Shown here piece by piece: positions 49,201 through 57,393 of a stretch of 64,000 nt of DNA; the first letter of the stretch is position 1, and every line of letters begins with the position of its first letter. The stretch comes from Hyphomicrobiales bacterium (lineage in GTDB: Bacteria; Pseudomonadota; Alphaproteobacteria; Rhizobiales; Rhizobiaceae): contig UCJU01000027.1 in NCBI GenBank assembly GCA_900472925.1, forward strand, positions 1-64,000, written 5' to 3'. The notes under the pieces were generated by a model, which searched no databases, was not told the origin of the DNA, and was given only the letters and a program-made list of their open reading frames with translations. The translations under genes were made by a program, and so were the position numbers.

Positions 49201-49424
49201 TCATAGCGTCGCCGCAGGAACGGTCGCTCGTCCGCTCGATCGTCGATATTGCACGCTCGCTGGGTGTGGAGACCATAGCCGAAGGCGTGGAAACACATGA
49301 CCACGCCGTCTTATTGCGGCAGATGGGTTGCGACATGCTTCAAGGTTACGCGTTCTCCAAGCCGCTGCCGCCGGAAGAGTTCTCGGCTTTTGCAACCGCC
49401 AAGGAATGGCGCATGGTTTCGTGA
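46275..49424 (+). CDS. Membrane PAS-PAS-GGDEF-EAL cyclic-di-GMP protein
   Basis: 1049 residues from a GTG at 46275 (AAGGA 9 bases upstream). Membrane helices at about 17-37 and 275-297 enclose a periplasmic sensor (CHASE-like). Two PAS segments lie at about 315-430 and 470-590. GGDEF is at 622-780 with the intact motif RIGGDEFVIL and an intact inhibitory RxxD (REGD) five residues before it. EAL is at 795-1045 with EALVRW, SVNVS, ELVESIF, DDFGTGHTS, KIDRQL. Both halves therefore look catalytic, and which activity dominates is unknown. Neighbours give no pathway. Confidence 0.95.
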   Translation: MTVWADIEKRLNEIVKRRIAAALLAMAMAGIMLGAFNLIDHRGAATLRDDLETHTRYALDVLHDKLVMRLSQDVSTLTSLGHFATLSSDETSAGLDKIASYQLQQSQHFIAIGIARDFHLEKLYTSQSASDLPQDQIGSLLRDRLAKLAALPPKDRLPETQVFEPAAGGTIMVIVTVPPASATSPEKNDLVLALVDRKKLFKAIGHDTAVPLDGNAGQIRFEIRDTLTNEVMGSVLEPLHEDSVVKAVDLPGSRWEIRATPASGWDAVKPYYKSLRATLAIAALSMFLPILVAALLLSERNRNIKTLRLRETKLVEISQRFKLAMDSSSIGIWEIENDTSRCYLDERAASLHGFPMMERRPLLTEWLTALVIEDRSKAARFFFNCSADQQTSSEVYRVPLPGGTVRYLRSAGSSYIKPDGSYQTTGILWDVTSDMIMAQKLREAKDTSDIKNAELELALHELSSREHELEELSGRLTLALESYNCGIWEAAHDYSEAIWNERMCELYGLPPEPERHVTRDDYLSCLHPDERPFALGAGSTEADDPDRISTQRVLLPNGTLRYVKAVGRVHSNRNGTKKVVGIAFDVTADVLLSEQLSFAKDEAEARNAELEQAKTRIEHNALHDPLTGLANRRKLDQQLDALSSPASGERKRFAILHLDLDRFKQINDTLGHAAGDAVLIHAAKILARNVREGDIVARIGGDEFVILLSQLGEKDSVKSIATKIISAFSYPFDFEGFTCRCGVSIGIAFAESGSADARRTLINADLALYRAKATGRNRYEFFTQNLQAEIVNHKRTADEILAGLEKGEFEAWYQPQFCANTHELTGVEALVRWRHPVKGILTPDKFLKIAEELNVVSAIDHIVLQHALHDKEIWRLRGIDVPRVSVNVSVRRLHDDHLIDSLKRLAIKPGEITFELVESIFLDENEDIATSNIERIKALGIDIEIDDFGTGHTSIISLLRLKPKRLKIDRQLVMPIIASPQERSLVRSIVDIARSLGVETIAEGVETHDHAVLLRQMGCDMLQGYAFSKPLPPEEFSAFATAKEWRMVS

Positions 49425-49564
49425 AACGCCTTGCCTTATGCGTAAAGGGAACGGAATTGTCGAAAGAAAGCCTTTTGCCTTCCCTGTGTTTTACACTATG
49501 AAAAGGCCGCCTCGTTTTAGAAACGCGTTCCGCAAGCGGAATGCCACTGCCTCGGTCTGATTAT

Positions 49565-50662
49565 ATGTCGCATAACACTTTCGGTTATCTCTTCCGTGTT
49601 TCCACCTGGGGCGAAAGCCACGGTCCGGCGCTTGGTTGCGTGATCGATGGCTGCCCTCCCGGCATTCGCTTCACGCTGGCGGAAGTTCAGCACTGGATGG
49701 ACAAGCGCAAACCCGGGCAGAACCGTTTCGTCACCCAGCGTCGGGAAGACGACATCGTCAAGATCCTCTCCGGCGTGATGATGGATGAAGACGGTGAGAC
49801 GATGATCACCACCGGCACACCGGTGTCGATGATGATCGAAAACACCGACCAACGCTCCAAGGATTACGGCGAGATCGCCAAAAGCTTCAGACCCGGCCAT
49901 GCCGATTTCACCTATGATCTGAAATACGGTATTCGTGATTATCGCGGTGGCGGTCGTTCATCGGCGCGTGAGACGGCAGCGCGAGTCGCTGCCGGCGCGC
50001 TTGCCCGCAAAGTGGTGCCCAGCCTTGATGTTCGCGGTGCGCTGGTGCAGATCGGCAAACACAAGGTAAACCGCGCCAATTGGGACTGGAATCAGGTCGA
50101 TCAGAACCCGTTCTTTTGCCCGGATGCCGAGATGGTTCCCGTTTGGGAGGCCTATCTGGACGGCATTCGCAAGGCCGGCTCTTCCATCGGTGCCGTCGTT
50201 GAAGTCGTGGCAGAGGGCGTGCCTGCCGGTATCGGCGCACCCATTTATGCCAAACTCGACCAGGATATCGCGTCCAACCTCATGTCGATCAATGCCGTCA
50301 AGGGCGTGGAAATCGGTGAGGGCTTTGCTGCAGCTGAACTGACAGGCGAGGAAAACGCCGACGAAATGCGGATGGGCAATGACGGCAAGCCGATCTTCCT
50401 CTCCAATCATTCCGGCGGCATTCTGGGCGGCATTGCGACCGGACAGCCTATCGTCGCGCGCTTTGCCATCAAGCCGACCTCTTCGATTTTGACAGAACGG
50501 CAATCCATCAATACCGATGGCAACAATGTCGATGTCCGCACCAAAGGCCGACATGACCCCTGCGTGGGCATTCGCGCCGTGCCGATTGGCGAGGCGATGG
50601 TGGCCTGCACGGTTGCCGACCATTATCTGAGAGACCGCGGCCAGACCGGCCGTCTGAAATAG
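49565..50662 (+). CDS. aroC: Chorismate synthase
   Basis: 365 residues from the ATG at 49565 ([20 protein letters not shown]). FMN-dependent last step of the shikimate pathway. The three family signatures [36 protein letters not shown] and the C-terminal [17 protein letters not shown] are complete. Ends 14 bases before the ribB gene on the same strand. Confidence 0.97.
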   Translation: MSHNTFGYLFRVSTWGESHGPALGCVIDGCPPGIRFTLAEVQHWMDKRKPGQNRFVTQRREDDIVKILSGVMMDEDGETMITTGTPVSMMIENTDQRSKDYGEIAKSFRPGHADFTYDLKYGIRDYRGGGRSSARETAARVAAGALARKVVPSLDVRGALVQIGKHKVNRANWDWNQVDQNPFFCPDAEMVPVWEAYLDGIRKAGSSIGAVVEVVAEGVPAGIGAPIYAKLDQDIASNLMSINAVKGVEIGEGFAAAELTGEENADEMRMGNDGKPIFLSNHSGGILGGIATGQPIVARFAIKPTSSILTERQSINTDGNNVDVRTKGRHDPCVGIRAVPIGEAMVACTVADHYLRDRGQTGRLK

Positions 50663-50676
50663 GAATATGAACCACC

Positions 50677-51777
50677 ATGGCATATGATCAGAAACGTGTC
50701 GTTGAAGCTATCAGGGCCTTCGAGGCCGGTGAGATCGTTGTCGTCATGGATGATGACGACCGCGAGAATGAAGGCGATCTCATCGTTGCCGCCGTGCATT
50801 GCACCCCTGAACAGATGGCGCTGATCGTACGCCACACCTCCGGTATTGTTTGTGCGCCCATGCCGAAAGAGGAGGCGAAACGCCTCAACCTCAACGCCAT
50901 GGTCGCGGAAAATGACAGTGCTCACACCACGGCCTTTACCGTATCGGTAGACTTCAAGCACGGAACGACAACAGGCATCTCCGCCAGCGACCGCAATGCG
51001 ACGGTCCGCAATCTGGCCAACCCCAATGCGGGCGCTGACGATTTCACCCGCCCCGGCCACATATTCCCGCTCATTTCGCGCGAAGGCGGCGTGTTGATGC
51101 GCTCTGGACACACAGAAGCCGCAGTCGATCTCTGCAAGCTGGCTGGCCTGCCGCCCATCGGTGTGATCAGCGAGCTGGTCAATGACGACGGCACCGTCAT
51201 GCGCGGGCCGCAGGTTTCAGCCTTTGCCGAGAAGCACGGCATGAAGCAGGTTTCGGTGGCCGATCTCATCGCCTATCGCCAGCGCAAGGAAACCTTGGTC
51301 CAAAAGGAAAGCGAGTTCACGCTCGACACGCCATTCGGACCTGCCAAGGCACAAACCTATTCCCTGCCGTGGGACCCAATGGAACACATGGCGGTTATTT
51401 TCGGTGATATCCGCGATGGCGTCGATATTCCCGTGCGCCTGCACCCGGAAAATGTGGCCGACGATATTTTTGGCCGCAAGCAGCCCGTACAGCATTACAT
51501 GGAAAAGATCGCAGCCGAAGGTCGCGGCGTCATCATCTATTTGCGTGAAGGTTCCGTTGGCGTCGGACAGGTCGCCGGACGGCGCAAATCCCGTGATCCG
51601 GAAGAAGCACATGCCCAGGCCCGGTCCCGCGACGACGAATGGCTGGAAATCGGCCTTGGCGCGCAAATCCTCAAGGAACTCGGCATCAGCTCGATCAAGC
51701 TTCTCACCTCACGTGAGCGCCACTATGTCGGCCTCGAAGGTTTTGGCATCAAGATCAGCTCGACCGACATTGGGTGA
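50677..51777 (+). CDS. ribB: 3,4-dihydroxy-2-butanone-4-phosphate synthase with degenerate GCHII domain (RibBX type)
   Basis: 366 residues. The N-terminal ~205 residues are RibB: VVVMDDDDRENEGDLIVAA, HTSGIVCAPM, TVSVDFKHGTTTGISASDR and RPGHIFPLISREGGVLMRSGHTEAA, all catalytic residues present. The C-terminal part has the GTP cyclohydrolase II fold (HMAVIFGD, VHL-like IPVRLHPENVADDIFG, GLGAQILKELGISSIKLLTS) but none of the three zinc cysteines (the C-x10-C-x-C motif). GCHII activity is therefore unlikely. This is the RibBX form described for rhizobia. Supplies the four-carbon unit of riboflavin. Confidence 0.92.
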   Translation: MAYDQKRVVEAIRAFEAGEIVVVMDDDDRENEGDLIVAAVHCTPEQMALIVRHTSGIVCAPMPKEEAKRLNLNAMVAENDSAHTTAFTVSVDFKHGTTTGISASDRNATVRNLANPNAGADDFTRPGHIFPLISREGGVLMRSGHTEAAVDLCKLAGLPPIGVISELVNDDGTVMRGPQVSAFAEKHGMKQVSVADLIAYRQRKETLVQKESEFTLDTPFGPAKAQTYSLPWDPMEHMAVIFGDIRDGVDIPVRLHPENVADDIFGRKQPVQHYMEKIAAEGRGVIIYLREGSVGVGQVAGRRKSRDPEEAHAQARSRDDEWLEIGLGAQILKELGISSIKLLTSRERHYVGLEGFGIKISSTDIG

Positions 51778-51806
51778 GCTTATAATCTATTTGCACGTCT
51801 CTAATC

Positions 51807-51837
51807 CCTCATTCCTGTCCTTGTGACAGGAATGAGG
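51807..51837. terminator. 13-bp perfect hairpin between convergent ribB and ycaQ-like genes
   Basis: CCTCATTCCTGTC/GACAGGAATGAGG with a 5-base loop. It lies 29 bases past the ribB stop and 23 from the convergent stop. There is no clear T run on either side. A bidirectional terminator or a rhizobial intergenic palindrome. Confidence 0.55.
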
Positions 51838-51859
51838 ACTGTGGAGCGACATCGCCAGT

Positions 51860-53050
51860 TCACCCCAGCCACCCGTCCAGATAGCGCACACTATCCACAC
51901 CGGTAAATTTTGCCAGCCGGTTCAACTCGGCATCCAGCTTTGCAAGCCTCCCGGAAGACGCACGCACGCCCTTTTCAAGCCACAGGCGCCTGATATCCAG
52001 CGTTCCGCCTTTGCGCTCCGCCTTCATATCGATGCGACCGATCAGGCGGTCACCTTCCAGAAGCGGGAAGACGTAATAGCCATATTGCCGCTTCGGCTCC
52101 GGCACGAAAACCTCGATGCGGTAGAAGAAGCCGAACAGGCGTTCGGTGCGGGCGCGGTTGCGCAACAGCGGATCGAAGGGGCTGAGAACGCGGATGCGGT
52201 TGGGGGGCTCGATATCGGCTTCCGCGTCGCCCGCGAACCCTTCGAAGGCATAGGAGACGCGTTCTTTGGCACCGTCGGAAGAGGCCAGCGAGACCTCGCA
52301 GAGTTCATCGCGATGCGCCGCCACCCACGCCCGCGCTTCCTGAGGCGTGATGATGTCGAAGAAGGCGGATATCTCACCCGATGTGGCAAAACCCAGCCGC
52401 GTCAGCGCCTCTCGGCAGGCCCAGTCTACGAAGTCCTCGTGATCGACCTCCCGGCCGTGATGCTCGGCTGGAATGACCCGTTCCGCCAGATCATAGACCT
52501 TTTGAAAATTAACGCGGCCCGCGACGGCCAGCTTGCCGGTGTGCCAGAGATATTCGAGCGCCGTCTTTGATGGATGCCAGTTCCACCAGCCACCGGACTG
52601 GTGGCCCTCAGCCTTCATGTCGCGTGACATGGTGGGACCGTTTTCGGCAATGCGACGATAGGTTTCCTCGAAGGCGGAATCGAAGCCTTCGCCGTGCCAG
52701 TTGCGCCAGCGCTCCTGAATGATCGGTTCGCGGCGGCGGAAGCGGTGCTTCCAGAAAGGGTAGAACGTCGCGGGCAAAATCGAGGCGTCATGCGTCCAGT
52801 GTTCGAACAGCGCCCGGTCTTTTTCCAGCAGCTCGGTCAGGTGATGGCGCTTATAGGTCTGGTTGCGGGAAAAGATGATCTGGTGATGCGCCCGCTCCAC
52901 CGTGGCGATGCTGTCGAGCTGCACGAAGCCGAGATCGGTAATCAGCTTCAGCAGATCGTCCTTGCCCATCGCACGGCTGGGCGATGCGGACAGTCCCTGT
53001 CGCGCCAGAAAAATACGTCGTGCTGCTTCATTGGAAACCAGAATCGTCAT
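51860..53050 (-). CDS. Winged-helix YcaQ-like DNA glycosylase
   Basis: 396 residues of the HTH_42 family. The catalytic QxD motif is LGFVQLDSIATV near residue 40. A domain of tandem winged helices (ALTRLGFATSGEISAFFD) and a beta-barrel C-terminus (PKRQYGYYVFPLLEGDRLIGRIDMKAER) match YcaQ, which unhooks interstrand cross-links and removes N7-alkylguanine. The equivalent role here is inferred. Stands alone, divergent from bioM. Confidence 0.88.
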   Translation of the reverse strand: MTILVSNEAARRIFLARQGLSASPSRAMGKDDLLKLITDLGFVQLDSIATVERAHHQIIFSRNQTYKRHHLTELLEKDRALFEHWTHDASILPATFYPFWKHRFRRREPIIQERWRNWHGEGFDSAFEETYRRIAENGPTMSRDMKAEGHQSGGWWNWHPSKTALEYLWHTGKLAVAGRVNFQKVYDLAERVIPAEHHGREVDHEDFVDWACREALTRLGFATSGEISAFFDIITPQEARAWVAAHRDELCEVSLASSDGAKERVSYAFEGFAGDAEADIEPPNRIRVLSPFDPLLRNRARTERLFGFFYRIEVFVPEPKRQYGYYVFPLLEGDRLIGRIDMKAERKGGTLDIRRLWLEKGVRASSGRLAKLDAELNRLAKFTGVDSVRYLDGWLG

Positions 53051-53164
53051 GGCAAAAGCCTATGGTTGCGCAGAGGAAAAATCAATGTTCTTTTTTTGTT
53101 CCTTGTTTCGTTTGGCGCCCCCTGCGACTATAGAAACAGTCAGAGCATTTTTAGGGACTGGCCG

Positions 53165-53845
53165 TTGGATATTCGTTTTCACAATGCGGGCGTGGCGTTT
53201 GACGGCAGAGCGGCGGTCGAGCCGCTGACGCTTGCCCTCACCGAGCGGCGCATCGGCATTATCGGCCTCAACGGCTCCGGCAAGACCACCTTTGCGCGGA
53301 TGATCAACGGCTTGACGAAACCAACCAGTGGCCATGTCAGCGTCAACGGACTGGATACGGTCAAGGATGCCTCAGAGGTCTTGAAGGATGTCGGCTTCAT
53401 CTTTCAGAACCCGCAAAACCAGATCATTCTACCCATTATCCGGGACGACATCGCCTTTGGCTTGAAAAACAAGGGGCTGAACAAGGCCGCTATCGATGCG
53501 GCTGTCGATGCCATCTTGCAGCGTTTCGATATCGAGCATTTGGCCAAGCGCCGTGCGCATGAGCTTTCTGGCGGTGAGTTGCAGCTATCGGCCTTGGCGG
53601 CGCTGACGATCACCAATCCAAAAATCCTCATCATGGACGAGCCGACGAACCAGCTCGACCTGAGGAATCGTGACCTCGTGGAACGGACGATGGCCGGTTT
53701 GGAGCAACATCTGATCGTCATCACCCACGACCTGCCGTTGCTGGAAAGCTTCGACCGTGTGCTTCTCTTCCATCAGAACAGGCTGCACGCCGACGCATCT
53801 CCTAATGACGCCATCCGGCTTTACCGTGAACTGGCGCTGACATGA
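53165..53845 (+). CDS. bioM: Biotin ECF transporter ATPase BioM
   Basis: 226 residues from the TTG at 53165 with AGGGA about 8 bases upstream; no ATG fits. Walker A GLNGSGKTT at about 34-42, Q-loop FIFQNPQNQII, signature LSGGELQLSALAAL, Walker B ILIMDEPTNQLDL, H-loop VITHD. CbiO/EcfA type. Part of bioMNY, which imports biotin at high affinity; BioM energises BioN-BioY. Overlaps bioN by ATGA. Confidence 0.94.
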   Translation: MDIRFHNAGVAFDGRAAVEPLTLALTERRIGIIGLNGSGKTTFARMINGLTKPTSGHVSVNGLDTVKDASEVLKDVGFIFQNPQNQIILPIIRDDIAFGLKNKGLNKAAIDAAVDAILQRFDIEHLAKRRAHELSGGELQLSALAALTITNPKILIMDEPTNQLDLRNRDLVERTMAGLEQHLIVITHDLPLLESFDRVLLFHQNRLHADASPNDAIRLYRELALT

Positions 53846-54474
53846 AAAGCCTGCACGTCGAAGGAACGGGGTGGCTTTACAAACTCTCGCCGCGCCTCAA
53901 GCTGGCAGGCCTCGCTGTGTTCAGCGTCGCCCTGTTTCTCACACGCGATCCGCTTATCCTTTCTGTCGCTGTGTTGCTGGCGGGGTTTGTGCTGTGGCAG
54001 GCGCATCTCGGCTTTCGAGAAACCATGGCACGACTGCGGCCTGTTCTGCTCACCATCGCTATCATCGCCGTTTTCAGTTTCCTGTTCATTTCAGCGCTGG
54101 ACGCAACGATTGCGCTTTTGCGTTTGACGGCGTTGACGCTGCTGGCAACGGCGATTACGGCAAGCGTCAGCATTTCGCAGTTCATGGATGAAATCGCCTT
54201 CGCACTCCGTCCGCTGGAAAAACTGGGCCTTGCCAATGCTGCCGATGTGGGATTGGCGGTCGGGCTTGTGGTGCGTTTCGTGCCAGAGGTCATCAACCGT
54301 TACGATACGCTGCGCGATGCCCACCGTGCACGCGGAATGAAGGTGAGGCTACATACGATCCTCGTGCCGCTCATCATTATGACGTTGAAGGATGCCGACG
54401 CCATTGCCGATGCCATTGACGCGCGCGGTTTCAGAGGTCAAACCTCACAAGAGACAAAAGGGAGAGTTCCATGA
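53842..54474 (+). CDS. bioN: Biotin ECF transporter transmembrane protein BioN
   Basis: 210 residues with about five membrane helices. The two Ala-Arg-Gly coupling motifs of EcfT proteins occur in DAHRARGMKV and AIDARGFRG near the C-terminus; these contact the ATPase. Overlaps bioM and bioY by 4 bases each, so the three are produced together. Confidence 0.94.
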   Translation: MKSLHVEGTGWLYKLSPRLKLAGLAVFSVALFLTRDPLILSVAVLLAGFVLWQAHLGFRETMARLRPVLLTIAIIAVFSFLFISALDATIALLRLTALTLLATAITASVSISQFMDEIAFALRPLEKLGLANAADVGLAVGLVVRFVPEVINRYDTLRDAHRARGMKVRLHTILVPLIIMTLKDADAIADAIDARGFRGQTSQETKGRVP

Positions 54475-55034
54475 AAACCCGTGACCTCGTTCTGATCTCG
54501 CTATTTTCGGCCATCATCATTGCGCTCGGCCTGCTGCCGCCGATCCCGCTTGGCTTCATCCCGGTCCCGATCACCGCGCAGTCGCTCGGGGTCATGCTGG
54601 CCGGTGTGGTGCTGGGTGCAAAGCGAGGCACGCTGGCCGTTCTGCTGACCATTCTCATCGCCGCAATCGGCCTGCCGGTTCTGTCGGGCGGTCGCGGCGG
54701 TCTCTCGATCTTCTATACGCCCACCACCGGCTTTCTCATCGGCTGGATCGCTGCCGCTTTTGTTACCGGTTATCTTTCCGAGCGGCTGGTCAAAGCGAAT
54801 GTCTCGGCCATACGCCAGTTTATCTACTTCTGGGCAGCAAGCGTGACCGGCGGCATCGTTGTGCTTTATGCCTTTGGTATTACCTATCTAGCACTCGCAA
54901 CCGGTCTTGGATTTAGCAAGGCTTTGCTCGGTTCGCTGGCCTTCATTTCGGGCGATATGCTGAAGGCCGTGCTTGCGGCTCTCGCGGGGCGCGCCGTCAT
55001 GGCAGGCTATCCGCTCCTGCCGCGCCACGCCTGA
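54471..55034 (+). CDS. bioY: Biotin ECF transporter S component BioY
   Basis: 187 residues, six predicted membrane helices. The BioY patterns IPLGFIPVPITAQSLGVMLAGVVLG and GLPVLSGGRGGLSIFYTPTTGFLIGWI are present. Substrate-binding subunit of the bioMNY importer, also able to transport alone in some bacteria. Only the transporter, not biotin synthesis, is found here. Followed 34 bases later by the HDAC-family gene. Confidence 0.95.
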   Translation: MKTRDLVLISLFSAIIIALGLLPPIPLGFIPVPITAQSLGVMLAGVVLGAKRGTLAVLLTILIAAIGLPVLSGGRGGLSIFYTPTTGFLIGWIAAAFVTGYLSERLVKANVSAIRQFIYFWAASVTGGIVVLYAFGITYLALATGLGFSKALLGSLAFISGDMLKAVLAALAGRAVMAGYPLLPRHA

Positions 55035-55068
55035 CCCTCCGGCAACCCCATCTTAAGGAGGTCGCATC

Positions 55069-56004
55069 ATGGCCACACGGCTTTACGAGCATCCCATATT
55101 CCTGGAGCACATCACCCCTGCGGGCCATCCTGAAAGGCCCGACAGGTTGCGCTCGCTCAACATCGCGCTCGAGCATCCAAATTTCGAGCGGCTGGAACGT
55201 AGCCAAGCACCCCAGGCCAATGAAGATGCGGTTTTACTGGCCCACCCGGAAAGCCACCTGATTTCGATCATGCGGCAGATTCCTGAAGAGGATGGCGAAA
55301 TCAACCGCATCGAGGCTGATACCTACGCCTCCCCCAAAAGCCTGCAAGCCGCGCTCACCGGCATCGGCGCTGCCATGGCGGCGGTGGATGATGTGTTTTC
55401 AGGAGCCGCCGACAACGTCTTCGTCGCCAGCCGCCCGCCCGGCCACCATGCCGAGACGGAAAAGGCGATGGGCTTTTGCCTGTTCAACAATGCCGCGATC
55501 GCCGCCCGCCATGCGCAGAAGGTGCATGGCGCGGAGCGTGTCGCCATCGTTGACTGGGATGTCCACCACGGCAACGGTACGCAGGATATTTTCTGGAACG
55601 ATACCTCTGTCCTGTTCTGCTCCACGCACCAGATGTCGCTTTATCCCTGGAGTGGCGATAAAAAAGAAACCGGCATCAAGAACAATGTGGTCAATGCGCC
55701 ATTGTCGCCCAATACCGGCAGCGATCATTTCCGCGAGGCCTTCAAATCCCGCGTGCTGCCAGCACTTGCCGATTTCTCGCCCGATCTCATCATCATATCC
55801 GCAGGGTTCGATGCGCATCACCGCGATCCGCTGGCGCAGATCAATCTGGTGGGCGAAGATTTCGACTGGGCGACGGGGCGAATTCTGGAGATGGCCGACA
55901 AATATGCCGCCAACCGGGTCGTCAGCCTGCTTGAAGGCGGTTATGATCTGGAAGGGCTGGCGGAATCGGCGGCCATGCATATTTTGAGAATGATGAAGGG
56001 TTGA
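55069..56004 (+). CDS. Histone-deacetylase family protein (class II HDAC-like)
   Basis: 311 residues. Zinc hydrolase of the HDAC/AcuC/acetylpolyamine amidohydrolase superfamily. Motifs: [36 protein letters not shown] (zinc Asp and His pair), [16 protein letters not shown] and [11 protein letters not shown]. Bacterial relatives deacetylate acetyl-lysine or acetylpolyamines; the substrate here is unknown. Ribosome site AAGGAGG. Ends 2 bases before xseB. Confidence 0.94.
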   Translation: MATRLYEHPIFLEHITPAGHPERPDRLRSLNIALEHPNFERLERSQAPQANEDAVLLAHPESHLISIMRQIPEEDGEINRIEADTYASPKSLQAALTGIGAAMAAVDDVFSGAADNVFVASRPPGHHAETEKAMGFCLFNNAAIAARHAQKVHGAERVAIVDWDVHHGNGTQDIFWNDTSVLFCSTHQMSLYPWSGDKKETGIKNNVVNAPLSPNTGSDHFREAFKSRVLPALADFSPDLIIISAGFDAHHRDPLAQINLVGEDFDWATGRILEMADKYAANRVVSLLEGGYDLEGLAESAAMHILRMMKG

Positions 56005-56006
56005 AC

Positions 56007-56261
56007 ATGACGGAAAATGCCAACACAGCCGATGTCAGCGGTTATTCTTTCGAAAAGGCCGTCGCCGAGCTGGAAAGCATTGTCGCCCGTCTGGAACGCG
56101 GCGACGTGGCGCTGGACGAATCCATCGCCATTTACGAGCGCGGAGAAGCTCTGAAGAAACATTGCGAGACTCTGCTGACTGCCGCTGAAAAGCGCATCGA
56201 GAAAATTCGACTTGACCGTGCTGGCAAGCCGGTTGGTTTGGAACCACTGGACGGCGAGTAA
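56007..56261 (+). CDS. xseB: Exodeoxyribonuclease VII small subunit
   Basis: 84 residues from the ATG at 56007 (AAGGG upstream); a TTG at 56001 is the alternative. The family pattern [36 protein letters not shown], followed by [15 protein letters not shown], is complete. Forms the many-copy small subunit that binds XseA; xseA is not in the window. Confidence 0.96.
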   Translation: MTENANTADVSGYSFEKAVAELESIVARLERGDVALDESIAIYERGEALKKHCETLLTAAEKRIEKIRLDRAGKPVGLEPLDGE

Positions 56262-56377
56262 GCTCTCTCGCCAACACCTTTCCAGGTGGCGGCACCACTA
56301 GAAGACATCGTTTATTAATGCGTCCTCACGAACGCTGTGGATCATGGTAATCTACCGCCTCATCGCAGGAGATTGCC

Positions 56378-57301
56378 ATGTCGTTTTTTCCCGGGAGAGA
56401 CCCCGCCATAGGTGACGCTTTCGCCTGCGATGCCATCGAAAACCTCATCATACCGCGTTCCAGCGACATTGGCGGATTTGCCGTGAGACGCGCCCTGCCC
56501 ACGCGCGACAGGCGCATGGTCGGACCGTTCATTTTCTTCGACCGCATGGGCCCTGCCATTCTGAAAGCCGGGGAGGCGCTGGATGTGAAGCCGCACCCGC
56601 ATATCGGGCTTTCGACGGTGACCTATCTGTTCGATGGCGAGATCAAGCACCGCGACAGTCTCGGTACCGAACTTACCATCCGGCCGGGTGATATCAACCT
56701 GATGACGGCAGGGCGTGGCATCGTGCATTCGGAGCGAACACCGGAGAACCTGCGGGGTCATCCGCTGTCCATGTCCGGCCTGCAAACATGGCTTGCCCTG
56801 CCCGACAACAAGGAAGAGATAGCGCCGGAATTTTCCCATACCGGGCGTGGAGCCATGCCGGTCATTGATGTCACGGGCGCATCGGGCCGCGTTGTCATTG
56901 GCACCTTTGCGGGGGAATCGTCGCCCGTCGAGACGTTCACGGATACGCTCTACGTCGACCTGACACTGGGTGCGGGGGTGAAATTCCCGTTTGCCGCCGA
57001 TCATGAGGAGCGAGCGGTCTACATTCTCTCCGGCTGCCTGGAAGTGGCGGGCGATGTGTTTGCGGCAGATCAACTGATCGTGTTTGGCTCTGGTGATGAC
57101 ATTACCCTGAAAGGTGGCATCGCTGGTTGCCACATCATGATCTTTGGAGGCGCTGCGTTGAATTCAAAGCGTTATATCTGGTGGAATTTCGTCTCGTCAT
57201 CAAAAGAACGCATAGAAAAAGCCAAGGAAGAGTGGAGAACCGGCCGCTTCGACATCGTACCGGGGGATGAGGAAGAGTTTGTCCCTTTGCCGCAGGGTTG
57301 A
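56378..57301 (+). CDS. Pirin-family cupin protein
   Basis: 307 residues. Bicupin with the pirin motif PHPHIGLSTVTYLFDGEIKHRDSLG in the N-terminal half (metal His residues) and GRGIVHSERTPE. Some bacterial relatives (YhhW) are quercetin dioxygenases, others interact with dehydrogenases. Function here unknown. Free-standing between xseB and dxs. Confidence 0.94.
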   Translation: MSFFPGRDPAIGDAFACDAIENLIIPRSSDIGGFAVRRALPTRDRRMVGPFIFFDRMGPAILKAGEALDVKPHPHIGLSTVTYLFDGEIKHRDSLGTELTIRPGDINLMTAGRGIVHSERTPENLRGHPLSMSGLQTWLALPDNKEEIAPEFSHTGRGAMPVIDVTGASGRVVIGTFAGESSPVETFTDTLYVDLTLGAGVKFPFAADHEERAVYILSGCLEVAGDVFAADQLIVFGSGDDITLKGGIAGCHIMIFGGAALNSKRYIWWNFVSSSKERIEKAKEEWRTGRFDIVPGDEEEFVPLPQG

Positions 57302-57393
57302 AAGTCGTTAAAAGGATTTAAATCTTGCCGAAGGCCACGCTACACACCATCTGGTAGCCAATAGGTAGAACGATAGAGACGAAGGCCGAACGA

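Noticed and set aside
53051-53164. Riboswitch or biotin-responsive operator before bioM
   Set aside because: Only about 110 bases lie between the YcaQ-like start and bioM. I see no clear palindrome that could be a BioR or BirA site.
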